Program-made: the position numbers and the translations under genes
Assembly (NCBI RefSeq): GCF_000935125.1
Contig: NZ_JRKI01000061.1
Span: 924,812-988,811, forward strand
Direction of reading: 5' to 3'
DNA length: 64,000 bases
Source: Streptomyces natalensis ATCC 27448
Lineage (GTDB): Bacteria; Actinomycetota; Actinomycetes; Streptomycetales; Streptomycetaceae
Shown here: one piece after another, positions 1 through 6,948 of the stretch
Numbering within the stretch: position 1 is the first letter of the stretch
Layout of the letters: each line of letters starts with the position of its first letter
Notes under the pieces: generated by a model
What the model was told of the DNA's origin: nothing
Databases searched by the model: none
What the model saw: the letters and a program-made list of their open reading frames with translations, nothing else

Positions 1-2281
1 GGAGTTCGAGGATGGCGTGCAGGCCGGCGGCGATGCCGGAGATGTGGACGTGGGGGGCGCGTTCGGCCAGGGCGGCCACGAGCTGGTCGCGGCGGCGGCG
101 GTAGCGCAGGCGCATACCGCGGAGGTGGCGGTCGTAGGCGCCGGAGGAGAGGAATTCGGCGAGGGTGAGCTGGTCCAGCATGCCGGACTGCCATTCGCCG
201 GAGCGTTTGATGGCGAGGACGCGGTCGACGAGGCGGTCCGGGAGGACCATCCAGGCCAGTCGCAGGGCCGGGGCGAGGCTTTTGCTGGCGGTGCCCATGT
301 AGACGACGTGGTCGGGGTCCAGGCCCTGGAGGGCGCCGACCGGCTGGCGGTCGTAGCGGAGTTCGCCGTCGTAGTCGTCCTCCAGGACGTAACCCCCGGT
401 GGAGCGCGCCCAGTTGACGGCGGCGGCGCGGCGGTCGGGGTGCAGGGGGACACCGGTGGGGAACTGGTGGGCCGGGGTGAGCAATGCCGCGCGGACGTCG
501 TCGAGGGAGGCCAACTGGCTTGTCTGCGCGCCGTGTTCATCGACGGCGAGGGGGACGGTGCGCAGGCCGGCGCGGGTGATGACGTTGCGGTGGAAGTGGA
601 GGCCGTAGGACTCGACGGCGATCTGGCCGTCGCCTTGGCGCCAGCCTTCGGCGGGGCGCCGGCCTTCGCCGGGGCGGCCCGCGTCCGTCCCTGCGGGATC
701 CGGCCGTCCCGGGTCCGGCCACCCCACCGGCCCCCCGTCCTCCCCCCGTAGCGCACGGCTGAGCAGGCCCAGGCCCTGCATGAAGCCGGAGCAGACGATG
801 ATCCGGTCCGGGTCGGCGCGTACGCCGCGGGCGCGGGCCAGGTAGTCGGCGAGGACGGTGCGGAGTTCGGGGCGGCCGTTCGGGGGGCCGTAGCCGAACG
901 CCTCGTTGGGGGCGGCGGTCAGGGCGCGGCGGGCGGCGGCCAGCCAGGCGGTGCGGGGGAAGGAGGAGACGTCGGGGGTGCCGGGGGTGAGGTCGAAGCG
1001 GGGCCGGTCGGGCTGCCGGGGCGCCCGGGCCGGGGTGCGGCGGGCCGCGGGGGCGGCGCGCGGCAGGGTCCTCTCGGCGACGCGGGTACCGGAGCCCTGG
1101 CGGGCGCTGAGCCAGCCCTCGGCGACCAGCTCGGCGTATGCGTCGGCGACCGTATTGCGGGCGATGCCGAGGTCGGCGGCGAGGGAGCGGGAGGACGGCA
1201 GACGGGTCCCGGGGACCAGCCGCCCGCTCCGTACGGCCTCGCGCAGCGCGCGCATCAGGGCGGCCCGCAGCCCGCCGGGGCCGGTGAGGTCCAGGTGCAG
1301 GTCACGCCCGAAAGCGGCCCAGGAATCGGCTTCCGGATCGGTGCCTGGGCCCGTCCCCGGGTCGGTGCCTGGGTCGGTGCCTGGGTCGGTGCCTGGGTCG
1401 GTGCCTGGGTCGGTGCCTGGGTCGGTGCCTGGGTCGGTGCCTGGGTCGGTGCCTGGGTCGGTGCCTGGGTCGGTGCCTGGGTCGGTGCCTGGGTCGGTGC
1501 CTGGGTCGGTGCCTGGGTCGGTGCCTGGGTCGGTGCCTGGGTCGGTGCCTGGGTCGGTGCCTGGGTCGGTGCCTGGGTCGGTGCCTGGGTCGGTGCCTGG
1601 GTCGGTGCCTGGGTCGGTGCCTGGGTCGGTGCCTGGGTCGGTGCCTGGGTCGGTGCCTGGGTCGGTGCCTGGGTCGGTGCCTGGGTCGGTGCCTGGGTCG
1701 GTGCCTGGGTCGGTGCCTGGGTCGGTGCCTGGGTCGGTGCCTGGGTCGGTGCCTGGGTCGGTGCCTGGGTCGGTGCCTGGGTCGGTGCCTGGGTCGGTGC
1801 CTGGGTCGGTGCCTGGGTCGGTGCCTGGGTCGGTGCCTGGGTCGGTGCCTGGGTCGGTGCCTGGGTCGGTGCCTGGGTCGGTGCCTGGGTCGGTGCCTGG
1901 GTCGGTGCCTGGGTCGGTGCCTGGGTCGGTGCCTGGGTCGGTGCCTGGGTCGGTGCCTGGGTCGGTGCCTGGGTCGGTGCCTGGGTCGGTGCCTGGGTCG
2001 GTGCCTGGGTCGGTGCCTGGGTCGGTGCCTGGGTCGGTGCCTGGGTCGGTGCCTGGGTCGGTGCCTGGGTCGGTGCCTGGGTCGGTGCCTGGGTCGGTGC
2101 CTGGGTCGGTGCCTGGGCCCGTCCCCGGGCCGGCCCCCGGGTCAGCGCCTGGACTCGTCCCCGGGCCGGTCCCCGGGTCGGCACAGGAATCGGCTTCCGG
2201 GCCCGCCCCCGGGTCGGCTCCCGGATTACTGCCCGGGTCCGCCCCTGGATTGCGCCCTTGATTGGCCCACGAATCACCCAT
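1..2281 (-). CDS. MocR/PdxR-type GntR-family regulator with aminotransferase domain, C-terminus cut by window edge
   Basis: The minus-strand frame is open from an ATG at 2281 to the left edge (760 residues visible). After a roughly 320-residue Gly/Thr/Asp/Pro extension, a GntR winged helix begins near residue 321 (GLRAALMRALREAVRSG, LPSSRSLAADLGIARNTV). A fold-type I aminotransferase domain follows, with FGYGPPNGRPELR, YVLEDDYDGELRY and the PLP lysine region GTASKSLAPALRL. MocR proteins are usually about 450-500 residues, so the extension is foreign to the family. No other start codon lies between 2281 and the winged helix in this frame, so the repeats appear to be translated. These proteins bind DNA and sense PLP or amino-acid-related ligands; the ligand here is unknown. 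The gene is divergent from the AhpD-like gene at 2329, which is the obvious candidate target. No good ribosome binding site is visible. Confidence 0.88.
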   Translation of the reverse strand, partial: MGDSWANQGRNPGADPGSNPGADPGAGPEADSCADPGTGPGTSPGADPGAGPGTGPGTDPGTDPGTDPGTDPGTDPGTDPGTDPGTDPGTDPGTDPGTDPGTDPGTDPGTDPGTDPGTDPGTDPGTDPGTDPGTDPGTDPGTDPGTDPGTDPGTDPGTDPGTDPGTDPGTDPGTDPGTDPGTDPGTDPGTDPGTDPGTDPGTDPGTDPGTDPGTDPGTDPGTDPGTDPGTDPGTDPGTDPGTDPGTDPGTDPGTDPGTDPGTDPGTDPGTDPGTDPGTDPGTDPGTDPGTDPGTDPGTDPGTDPGTDPGTGPGTDPEADSWAAFGRDLHLDLTGPGGLRAALMRALREAVRSGRLVPGTRLPSSRSLAADLGIARNTVADAYAELVAEGWLSARQGSGTRVAERTLPRAAPAARRTPARAPRQPDRPRFDLTPGTPDVSSFPRTAWLAAARRALTAAPNEAFGYGPPNGRPELRTVLADYLARARGVRADPDRIIVCSGFMQGLGLLSRALRGEDGGPVGWPDPGRPDPAGTDAGRPGEGRRPAEGWRQGDGQIAVESYGLHFHRNVITRAGLRTVPLAVDEHGAQTSQLASLDDVRAALLTPAHQFPTGVPLHPDRRAAAVNWARSTGGYVLEDDYDGELRYDRQPVGALQGLDPDHVVYMGTASKSLAPALRLAWMVLPDRLVDRVLAIKRSGEWQSGMLDQLTLAEFLSSGAYDRHLRGMRLRYRRRRDQLVAALAERAPHVHISGIAAGLHAILEL
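1361..2116. repeat. 63-copy perfect 12-bp tandem repeat inside the MocR gene
   Basis: The unit GTCGGTGCCTGG repeats from 1361 to 2116 without a visible mismatch, which gives 63 copies. Twelve bases is a multiple of three and the unit has no stop, so every frame on both strands stays open. In the MocR frame it encodes (Gly-Thr-Asp-Pro)n. Degenerate versions of the unit flank the tract on both sides (about 1340-1360 and 2117-2240). This identifies an ancestral repeat region whose centre was homogenised or recently expanded. Confidence 0.97.
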
Positions 2282-2328
2282 AGAAGTGGACCATACCCCT
2301 GCGCCACTGACCCCGTAGCGTCATAGCC
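2261..2328. promoter_or_regulatory. Divergent control region between the MocR gene and the AhpD-like gene
   Basis: Two similar elements, ATTGGCCCA at 2261 and AGTGGACCA at 2285, lie in direct orientation about two helical turns apart. A TAGCGT (-10-like) lies shortly before the ATG at 2329. MocR regulators often bind direct repeats in their own divergent promoters, so this is the likely operator. The element at 2261 overlaps the first MocR codons. This is inference from layout only. Confidence 0.35.
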
Positions 2329-2832
2329 ATGACGACAGAGGCAGCCAAGAGCGAGACCCGCGGGCACGAACACGGGCACGGACACGAACACGGCCCCCGG
2401 ATGCTCTGGGCGCAGCATGCGCCCGAGGTGTTCAAGGCGATGATCGCGCTGGACGCGGCGGCGAAGCGGGGGCTGGACCCGGTGCTGGTCGAGCTGGTCA
2501 GGATCCGGGCGTCGCAGATCAACCACTGCGCGTTCTGCCTGGACATGCACATCACGGAGGCGCGGAAGGCCGGGGAGAGCGAGGAGCGGATCGCTCTTCT
2601 CGCCGCCTGGGAGGAGGCGGCCGGTTTCTACACGGAGAAAGAGCGGGCGGCGCTCGCCCTTACCGAGGCGGTCACCGTCCTCACCGAGGGATTCGTTCCC
2701 GACGCGGTCTACGGCCGGGCCGCCGCGCACTTCGACGACGACGAACTCGCCCAGCTGATCGCCACGATCACCACCATCAACGCCTGGAACCGCTTCGCCG
2801 TGTCGACGCGCAGGGCACCGGGGCAGGGCTGA
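2329..2832 (+). CDS. AhpD-like / carboxymuconolactone decarboxylase family protein, His-rich N-terminus
   Basis: This 167-residue protein belongs to the AhpD-like alkylhydroperoxidase fold. The signature is IRASQINHCAFCLDMH, with the redox pair Cys67 and Cys70 and His74, preceded by Glu55. Family members reduce peroxides or act as gamma-carboxymuconolactone decarboxylase-like enzymes; a CxxC plus His favours the peroxidase-type group. Residues 12-22 are a histidine-rich stretch (HEHGHGHEHG) absent from typical relatives, possibly metal-binding. The gene is first in a run with a paralog five bases downstream and a PEP-mutase-like gene, and it is divergent from the MocR regulator that probably controls it. 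The substrate is unknown. Confidence 0.88.
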   Translation: MTTEAAKSETRGHEHGHGHEHGPRMLWAQHAPEVFKAMIALDAAAKRGLDPVLVELVRIRASQINHCAFCLDMHITEARKAGESEERIALLAAWEEAAGFYTEKERAALALTEAVTVLTEGFVPDAVYGRAAAHFDDDELAQLIATITTINAWNRFAVSTRRAPGQG

Positions 2833-2837
2833 CCGAG

Positions 2838-3347
2838 ATGACAGAGATGGCAGAGATGGCAGAGATGGCCGACCGCATCCACACCCACGACCGTATCCAC
2901 ACCCACCGTATGAAGTTCTGGGGCCGGCAGCGCGCGTTCTACGAGGCCCAGCTGCGGCTGACGACGGCCGCCAAGAAGGGGCTGGGCGATCCGGTCCTGG
3001 GCGAGCTGGTCGTCCTGCGCGCCTCGCAGCTCAACCGGTGTGCGTTCTGCATCGATATGCACGTCACGAACCTGCGCCAGGCGGGCGTGGCACAGCAGCG
3101 GATCGATCTGCTGGCGGCCTGGGAGGAGGCGGGCGCGCTCTACTCCGAGCGGGAGCGGGCGGCCCTCGCGCTCACCGAGGCCGTCACCCTGCTCACCGGG
3201 GGATTCGTTCCCGACGCGGTCTACGACCGGGCCGCCGCGCACTTCGACGAGCGCGAACTGGCCCACCTCATCGCGGTGATCGTCGCGATCAACAACTGGA
3301 ACCGGGTCAATGTCACCATCCGCCAGCCTCCGGGGGTGGAGCTGTGA
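2838..3347 (+). CDS. Second AhpD-like family protein, paralog of the gene at 2329
   Basis: This 169-residue protein is clearly homologous to its upstream neighbour: LVVLRASQLNRCAFCIDMH contains Cys68, Cys71 and His75, and the C-terminal GGFVPDAVYDRAAAHFDERELA block is almost the same. The chosen ATG lies five bases after the previous stop. It gives an N-terminus made of short DNA repeats: three EMA triplets (9 bp each) and two copies of an 18-bp unit encoding DRIHTH. An alternative ATG at 2910 would remove both repeats and leave the conserved domain intact. The two genes are probably co-transcribed and may form a mixed oligomer. Confidence 0.87.
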   Translation: MTEMAEMAEMADRIHTHDRIHTHRMKFWGRQRAFYEAQLRLTTAAKKGLGDPVLGELVVLRASQLNRCAFCIDMHVTNLRQAGVAQQRIDLLAAWEEAGALYSERERAALALTEAVTLLTGGFVPDAVYDRAAAHFDERELAHLIAVIVAINNWNRVNVTIRQPPGVEL

Positions 3348-4081
3348 CCCCCGCCGAGACCCTGCGCGCACTGCACCACGGCCCCGATCTGCCGCTGGTG
3401 CTGCCGGGTCCCTGGGACGCGGGCAGCGCCAGGGTGTTCGCGGATGCGGGCTTTCCGGCGCTCGCCACGCCCAGCGCGGGGGTGGCGGCCTCGCTCGGTT
3501 ACGAGGACGGGAAGACGCCGGCCGAGGAGATGTTCGCGGCCGTCGCACGGATCGTGCGGGCCGTGGACATCCCCGTATCGGCGGATGTGGAGGCCGGATA
3601 CGGGCTGTCCGCGAAGGAGTTGGTGGGGCGGCTCGCGGATGCTGGGGCGGTGGGCTGCAACCTGGAGGACAGCGATCATGCGTCCGGCGCGCTGCGGGAT
3701 CCGCGGGAGCAGGCGGACTGGCTGGCGCGGGTGCGGGCCGAGGCCGGTGACGGGCTGGTGATCAATGCCCGGATCGATACGTTCCTGCGGGGTGCCAGGG
3801 GCGAGGGTGCGGTGGAGGACGCGATCCACCGCGGCCGGCTGTACGCCGAGGCGGGCGCGGACTGCGTCTATCCGTTGCTGGCCCCGCCGCCGCGGCTGGC
3901 CGATATCGCCGCCGCCGTCGGTGTCCCGGTCAACGCCGTGGTCACCCCGGACGGCCCCTCCCCGCGCGAACTGGGCGCCCTCGGCGCCTCCCGCATCACC
4001 TTCGGGCCGGGGCTCCAGCGGCGCGCGACGGCGGCGGTGGCGGAGATGGCGGCGGGGCTGCGCAAGGAGCTGGGGAGGTAG
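3344..4081 (+). CDS. Isocitrate lyase / PEP mutase superfamily protein
   Basis: The 245-residue product starts at a GTG that overlaps the preceding stop by four bases (GTGA), so translation is coupled. It has the PEP mutase/isocitrate lyase barrel signatures VSADVEAGYG (residues 79-88, Mg-binding Asp81), CNLEDSD around 106-111 and NARIDTFL. Enzymes of this group make or break C-C or C-P bonds next to an alpha-keto acid (carboxyPEP mutase, oxaloacetate decarboxylase, methylisocitrate lyase-like). No KKCG motif of true isocitrate lyases is present. The specific reaction is unresolved. Co-transcription with two AhpD-like genes suggests handling of a reactive keto acid or peroxide, which is inference. 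Confidence 0.85.
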   Translation: MTPAETLRALHHGPDLPLVLPGPWDAGSARVFADAGFPALATPSAGVAASLGYEDGKTPAEEMFAAVARIVRAVDIPVSADVEAGYGLSAKELVGRLADAGAVGCNLEDSDHASGALRDPREQADWLARVRAEAGDGLVINARIDTFLRGARGEGAVEDAIHRGRLYAEAGADCVYPLLAPPPRLADIAAAVGVPVNAVVTPDGPSPRELGALGASRITFGPGLQRRATAAVAEMAAGLRKELGR

Positions 4082-4096
4082 GGAGGTAAGGGCAGG

Positions 4097-4125
4097 CCGG
4101 GGCGCCTACGGGAGAGGCGCCCCGG
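4097..4125. terminator. Bidirectional hairpin terminator between convergent genes
   Basis: A perfect 10-bp stem CCGGGGCGCC / GGCGCCCCGG (4097-4106 with 4116-4125) has a 9-nt loop. It lies between the stop at 4081 and the convergent stop at 4134. There is no U tract, as is usual in high-GC actinobacteria. Confidence 0.8.
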
Positions 4126-4133
4126 CCCGGCGG

Positions 4134-5345
4134 CTACTGCCCGGCGAACTTCCGGCTCATCCCGTCGAAGACGCGCTGCGCCTCCGGTCCCAGGCGGGGG
4201 CCCGCCAGCCAGGTGTGCTGGGCGGAGCTGATGGACGTGTTGGACACCAGCGCCAGCTTGCCGCCGCGGTTGGCGAACCAGCCGCCGCCGGACGAACCGC
4301 CGGTCATCGTGCAGCCGATCCGGTCCATGGGCGGCGTGCCCTGCTGCATGGTGAAGCGGCCGGGGCGGTCCAGGCAGTTCATCATCCGCGCGCCGTCGTA
4401 CGGGGGGCCGGCCGGGTAGCCGACGGCCTTCATGCCGCTGATTTGGTGGGCGTCGGGGGCGTTGAACCAGATCGGGACGGACGTGCCCACGGTCTCCTCC
4501 AGGGACTTGCCGCTGCCGTTCTCCGGCTTCACGTGCAGCACCGCGAAGTCGTAGGCGGAACCCGCGCTGCCGTGCTCCTGGTCCCCCATGTTCATCCATT
4601 CACCGGACGTGCTGATCCAGTCGGCCCAGAAGCGGCCGTACGGCGTGACCTGCTGCTGCGGCGCGCTGTTGACCTGGTTCATCGGCGCGCCGTAGTCGTT
4701 GTAGGACGGCACGAAGATGATGTTGCGCATCCAGCCGCCCTTCTTGCCGGAATGCACGCAGTGGCCCGCGGTCCACACCAGGTTGGACTTGCCCGGGTGC
4801 GCCGGGTCGCTGACGATCGTGCCGGAGCAGACCATGGGGCCCTGCGGGCTGTTGAAGAAGACCTTGCCGACCGGCGCCATGTTCTGGTGGTACGGCCGGG
4901 GGATCTGCTGGGCGTTGACCGGCCGCGGCTCGGCGTCGGTGCCGTCGAGCCCGCTGCCCGCATCGGTGGCCTTCACGCTGAGATCGGGGGCGGCCTTCGC
5001 CTGCGACAGGCTCTCCCTGTTCCAGTGGCCCTTGATGACCGGGTTGGCGAAGTCCTTCGCCTTACGCGCCCAGTTGTCCCAGTTCTTCCAGCCGCCGTCC
5101 TTCCACTTCTTCAGGTCGTCGAGGCTGGTCGGTATGCCCTTGGGGAGCTTGAGGCCCCCGGTGCCGTGCTCGGCGGAGGCCGAACTGCCGGCCTTGTCGT
5201 CGCTGGGGCCGCAGGCGGTGACGGTGACCGCGAGAAGGGCGGCGAGTACCGCGGAGGCGGCGGCGGTTCGGCGGACGGACCGCCGCCGCGATATGTGCGG
5301 CCTGGACGGCTCGGAAGGCTCGGTGGATATGGGTGTGGGCGGCAT
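4134..5345 (-). CDS. Trypsin/V8-like serine protease, predicted lipoprotein
   Basis: The product is 403 residues from the ATG at 5345, which has an AGGGGG ribosome site; a longer frame to 5381 lacks one. The N-terminus has RRSVRR, a hydrophobic segment and a lipobox ending at Cys45 (VTVTAC), so it should be anchored outside the membrane. The chymotrypsin-like triad is visible: His195 in WTAGHC, Asp266 in YDFAVLHV and Ser352 in TGGSSGGGW. The TGGSSGGGW ending matches the glutamyl-endopeptidase-like (V8) group better than classical trypsin GDSGGP. About 100 residues between the lipobox and the catalytic core may be a propeptide. It converges with the PEP-mutase-like gene. Confidence 0.88.
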   Translation of the reverse strand: MPPTPISTEPSEPSRPHISRRRSVRRTAAASAVLAALLAVTVTACGPSDDKAGSSASAEHGTGGLKLPKGIPTSLDDLKKWKDGGWKNWDNWARKAKDFANPVIKGHWNRESLSQAKAAPDLSVKATDAGSGLDGTDAEPRPVNAQQIPRPYHQNMAPVGKVFFNSPQGPMVCSGTIVSDPAHPGKSNLVWTAGHCVHSGKKGGWMRNIIFVPSYNDYGAPMNQVNSAPQQQVTPYGRFWADWISTSGEWMNMGDQEHGSAGSAYDFAVLHVKPENGSGKSLEETVGTSVPIWFNAPDAHQISGMKAVGYPAGPPYDGARMMNCLDRPGRFTMQQGTPPMDRIGCTMTGGSSGGGWFANRGGKLALVSNTSISSAQHTWLAGPRLGPEAQRVFDGMSRKFAGQ

Positions 5346-5485
5346 GTGCGGTCCCCCTGGTACACGCGTACACGGGCGCATCGCCGTACGCGAGGCGCCG
5401 GATTGTCATGCCCCCTGTGACGGGGGCCGCGCTCCACTATGCCGTCCTGCGCCGCGGGCGGACAGGCCGGGGCCCGCCCGGCCCC

Positions 5486-5713
5486 TCAGCGCGGGGCCAC
5501 CCGCGGGTCCCCGTACGCCGGACCCGTGCGGTGCCGGCCGCCGCCCGTGGAGCCGCGGCGGAAGTCCCGCAGCTGCTGCGCCGTCGGATACCACCGCCGG
5601 TCGCAGCGGCGACACCACCAGCGCCAGTTGTCCCAGTCGGTGTCGGTGGTGGTGGTGTCCTTCCACAGCCAGTCGTCACAGTCCGGGGTGGGGCACTTCG
5701 GCGGCAGCAGCAT
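5486..5713 (-). CDS. Small zinc-ribbon-like protein
   Basis: The 75-residue product from the ATG at 5713 (MLLPPKCPTPDCDDW) has two Cys pairs, CPTPDC and CRRC, separated by about 23 residues rich in Asp, Thr and Trp. This is a likely zinc ribbon. The tail is Arg/Gly-rich. A longer reading to 5869 is open but its upstream part looks non-coding, and an AAGGG lies before 5713. The function is unknown; a nucleic-acid or protein-binding role is only a guess from the fold. The gene lies between the protease and the betaine operon terminator and has no obvious partner. Confidence 0.6.
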   Translation of the reverse strand: MLLPPKCPTPDCDDWLWKDTTTTDTDWDNWRWWCRRCDRRWYPTAQQLRDFRRGSTGGGRHRTGPAYGDPRVAPR

Positions 5714-5873
5714 GACGGGAGGCCCTTCGTCGGCGGCAGGCGGCCCCACACTGCTGCGCCCGCCGCCGCGCCGCGCGGAGGTTGGCCCCGCGGCCATCCG
5801 GACGGGTGACTGCGGTGTGACCCGTACGCCACGGGGCCCGCAGAAGGACCCGTACGCCACGGGAGCCACCCAA

Positions 5874-5917
5874 AGAGGCGGGCGGCCGCACGCCTTCGCG
5901 TACGGCCGCCCGCCTCT
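5874..5917. terminator. Strong hairpin terminator of the betaine operon
   Basis: A perfect 15-bp stem (AGAGGCGGGCGGCCG with its complement at 5903-5917) lies 30 bases downstream of the minus-strand stop at 5948. It ends transcription of the transport operon. Confidence 0.85.
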
Positions 5918-5947
5918 GATGAAGGGCGCTGCGCTACTTCTGCTGCG

Positions 5948-6946
5948 CTACTTCTTGGGCAGCCACTTCTTCCAGACGTCCGGGTGCTTGTCCACCCAGC
6001 GCTTGGCCGCCTCGTCCGCGGACAGACCGCTGGAGGCGATCGACTCGGAGACCTCGTTCTGGTCGTCCTTGGTCCAGCTGAACTTCTTCAGGAACGCCGC
6101 GGCGCTGCCGCCGTGCTTGGCGAACTCCGTGTTGAAGAACTTCTGGAGCGGGGTGGTCGGGTACGCGCAGTCGATGGACGTCGGGTCCTTGGTGCCCTTG
6201 GCCGCGCAGGCGTCGGTGTACTTGGGGAGCTTGACCTCCACCATCGGCACCTGGTTGAAGAGCCACTGCGGCTCGTACCAGTAGGTGAGGAACGGCTTCT
6301 TCTGCTTGGCGAACTGCTGGATCTGGGTGATCTGCGCCGCCTCGGAACCGGCGAAGACGACCTCGTAGTTGAGGTTCAGGTTCTTCACCAGGGCCTTGTC
6401 GTTGGTGACGTAGGACGGCGAACCGTCCATCAGCTGGCCCTTGTTGCCGCTCTCCGAGGTACGCAGCTGCTGGGCGACCTTGTTGAGGTTCTTCCAGTTG
6501 GTGACCTCGGGGTGCTTGTCGGCCCAGTACTTGGGGACGTACCAGCCGATGTGCCCGGTGACGCCGTTGCCGCCGGCCGCGGTGATCGTCTTCTTGTCCT
6601 TGACGTAGCGCTGTTCCTGGTCGGGGTGGCCCCAGTCCTCCAGGATCGCGTCGACGCGGCCCTGGCTGAGCGCGTCCCAGGCGGGGATCTCGTCCACCTG
6701 GACGGTGTCGACGTGATAGCCCAGCTGGTGTTCCAGGAGGTACTTGGCCACGGCGACGTTGGACTGCGCGCCGACCCAGGTCTGGACGGACAGGGTGACG
6801 GACTTGGAGCCCTTGGCCGCCGCGAACGGCGAGCCCTGCTTGGTCATGTCCGCCTTGCCACAGCCGGAGAGCGACAGCAGCACCGCTCCGGCCACCGCCG
6901 ACGTACCGATGAGCTTGGCGAGAGTACGAGTACGAGTACGGGACAT
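5948..6946 (-). CDS. Glycine betaine/proline ABC transporter substrate-binding lipoprotein
   Basis: The 332-residue product has an Arg-rich N-terminus and a lipobox with Cys29 (LLSLSGC), followed by an OpuAC/ProX-type domain (VTLSVQTWVGAQSN, AILEDWGHPDQ, HIGWYVPKYW, YWYEPQWLF). The Trp/Tyr-rich motifs fit the aromatic cage that binds quaternary amines. It delivers betaine or proline betaine to the membrane permease. The start has a GGGAG ribosome site and lies two bases after the permease stop. It is the last gene of the operon running from betB, and the strong hairpin at 5874 follows it. Confidence 0.93.
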   Translation of the reverse strand: MSRTRTRTLAKLIGTSAVAGAVLLSLSGCGKADMTKQGSPFAAAKGSKSVTLSVQTWVGAQSNVAVAKYLLEHQLGYHVDTVQVDEIPAWDALSQGRVDAILEDWGHPDQEQRYVKDKKTITAAGGNGVTGHIGWYVPKYWADKHPEVTNWKNLNKVAQQLRTSESGNKGQLMDGSPSYVTNDKALVKNLNLNYEVVFAGSEAAQITQIQQFAKQKKPFLTYWYEPQWLFNQVPMVEVKLPKYTDACAAKGTKDPTSIDCAYPTTPLQKFFNTEFAKHGGSAAAFLKKFSWTKDDQNEVSESIASSGLSADEAAKRWVDKHPDVWKKWLPKK

Positions 6947-6948
6947 GG

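Noticed and set aside
906..2730. Long ORFs of 343-491 codons on both strands over the 12-bp repeat (PGSV, QAPT and WVGA repeats)
   Set aside because: The repeat has no stop in any frame, so all frames are open. Only the minus frame that continues into the GntR/aminotransferase domain is supported.
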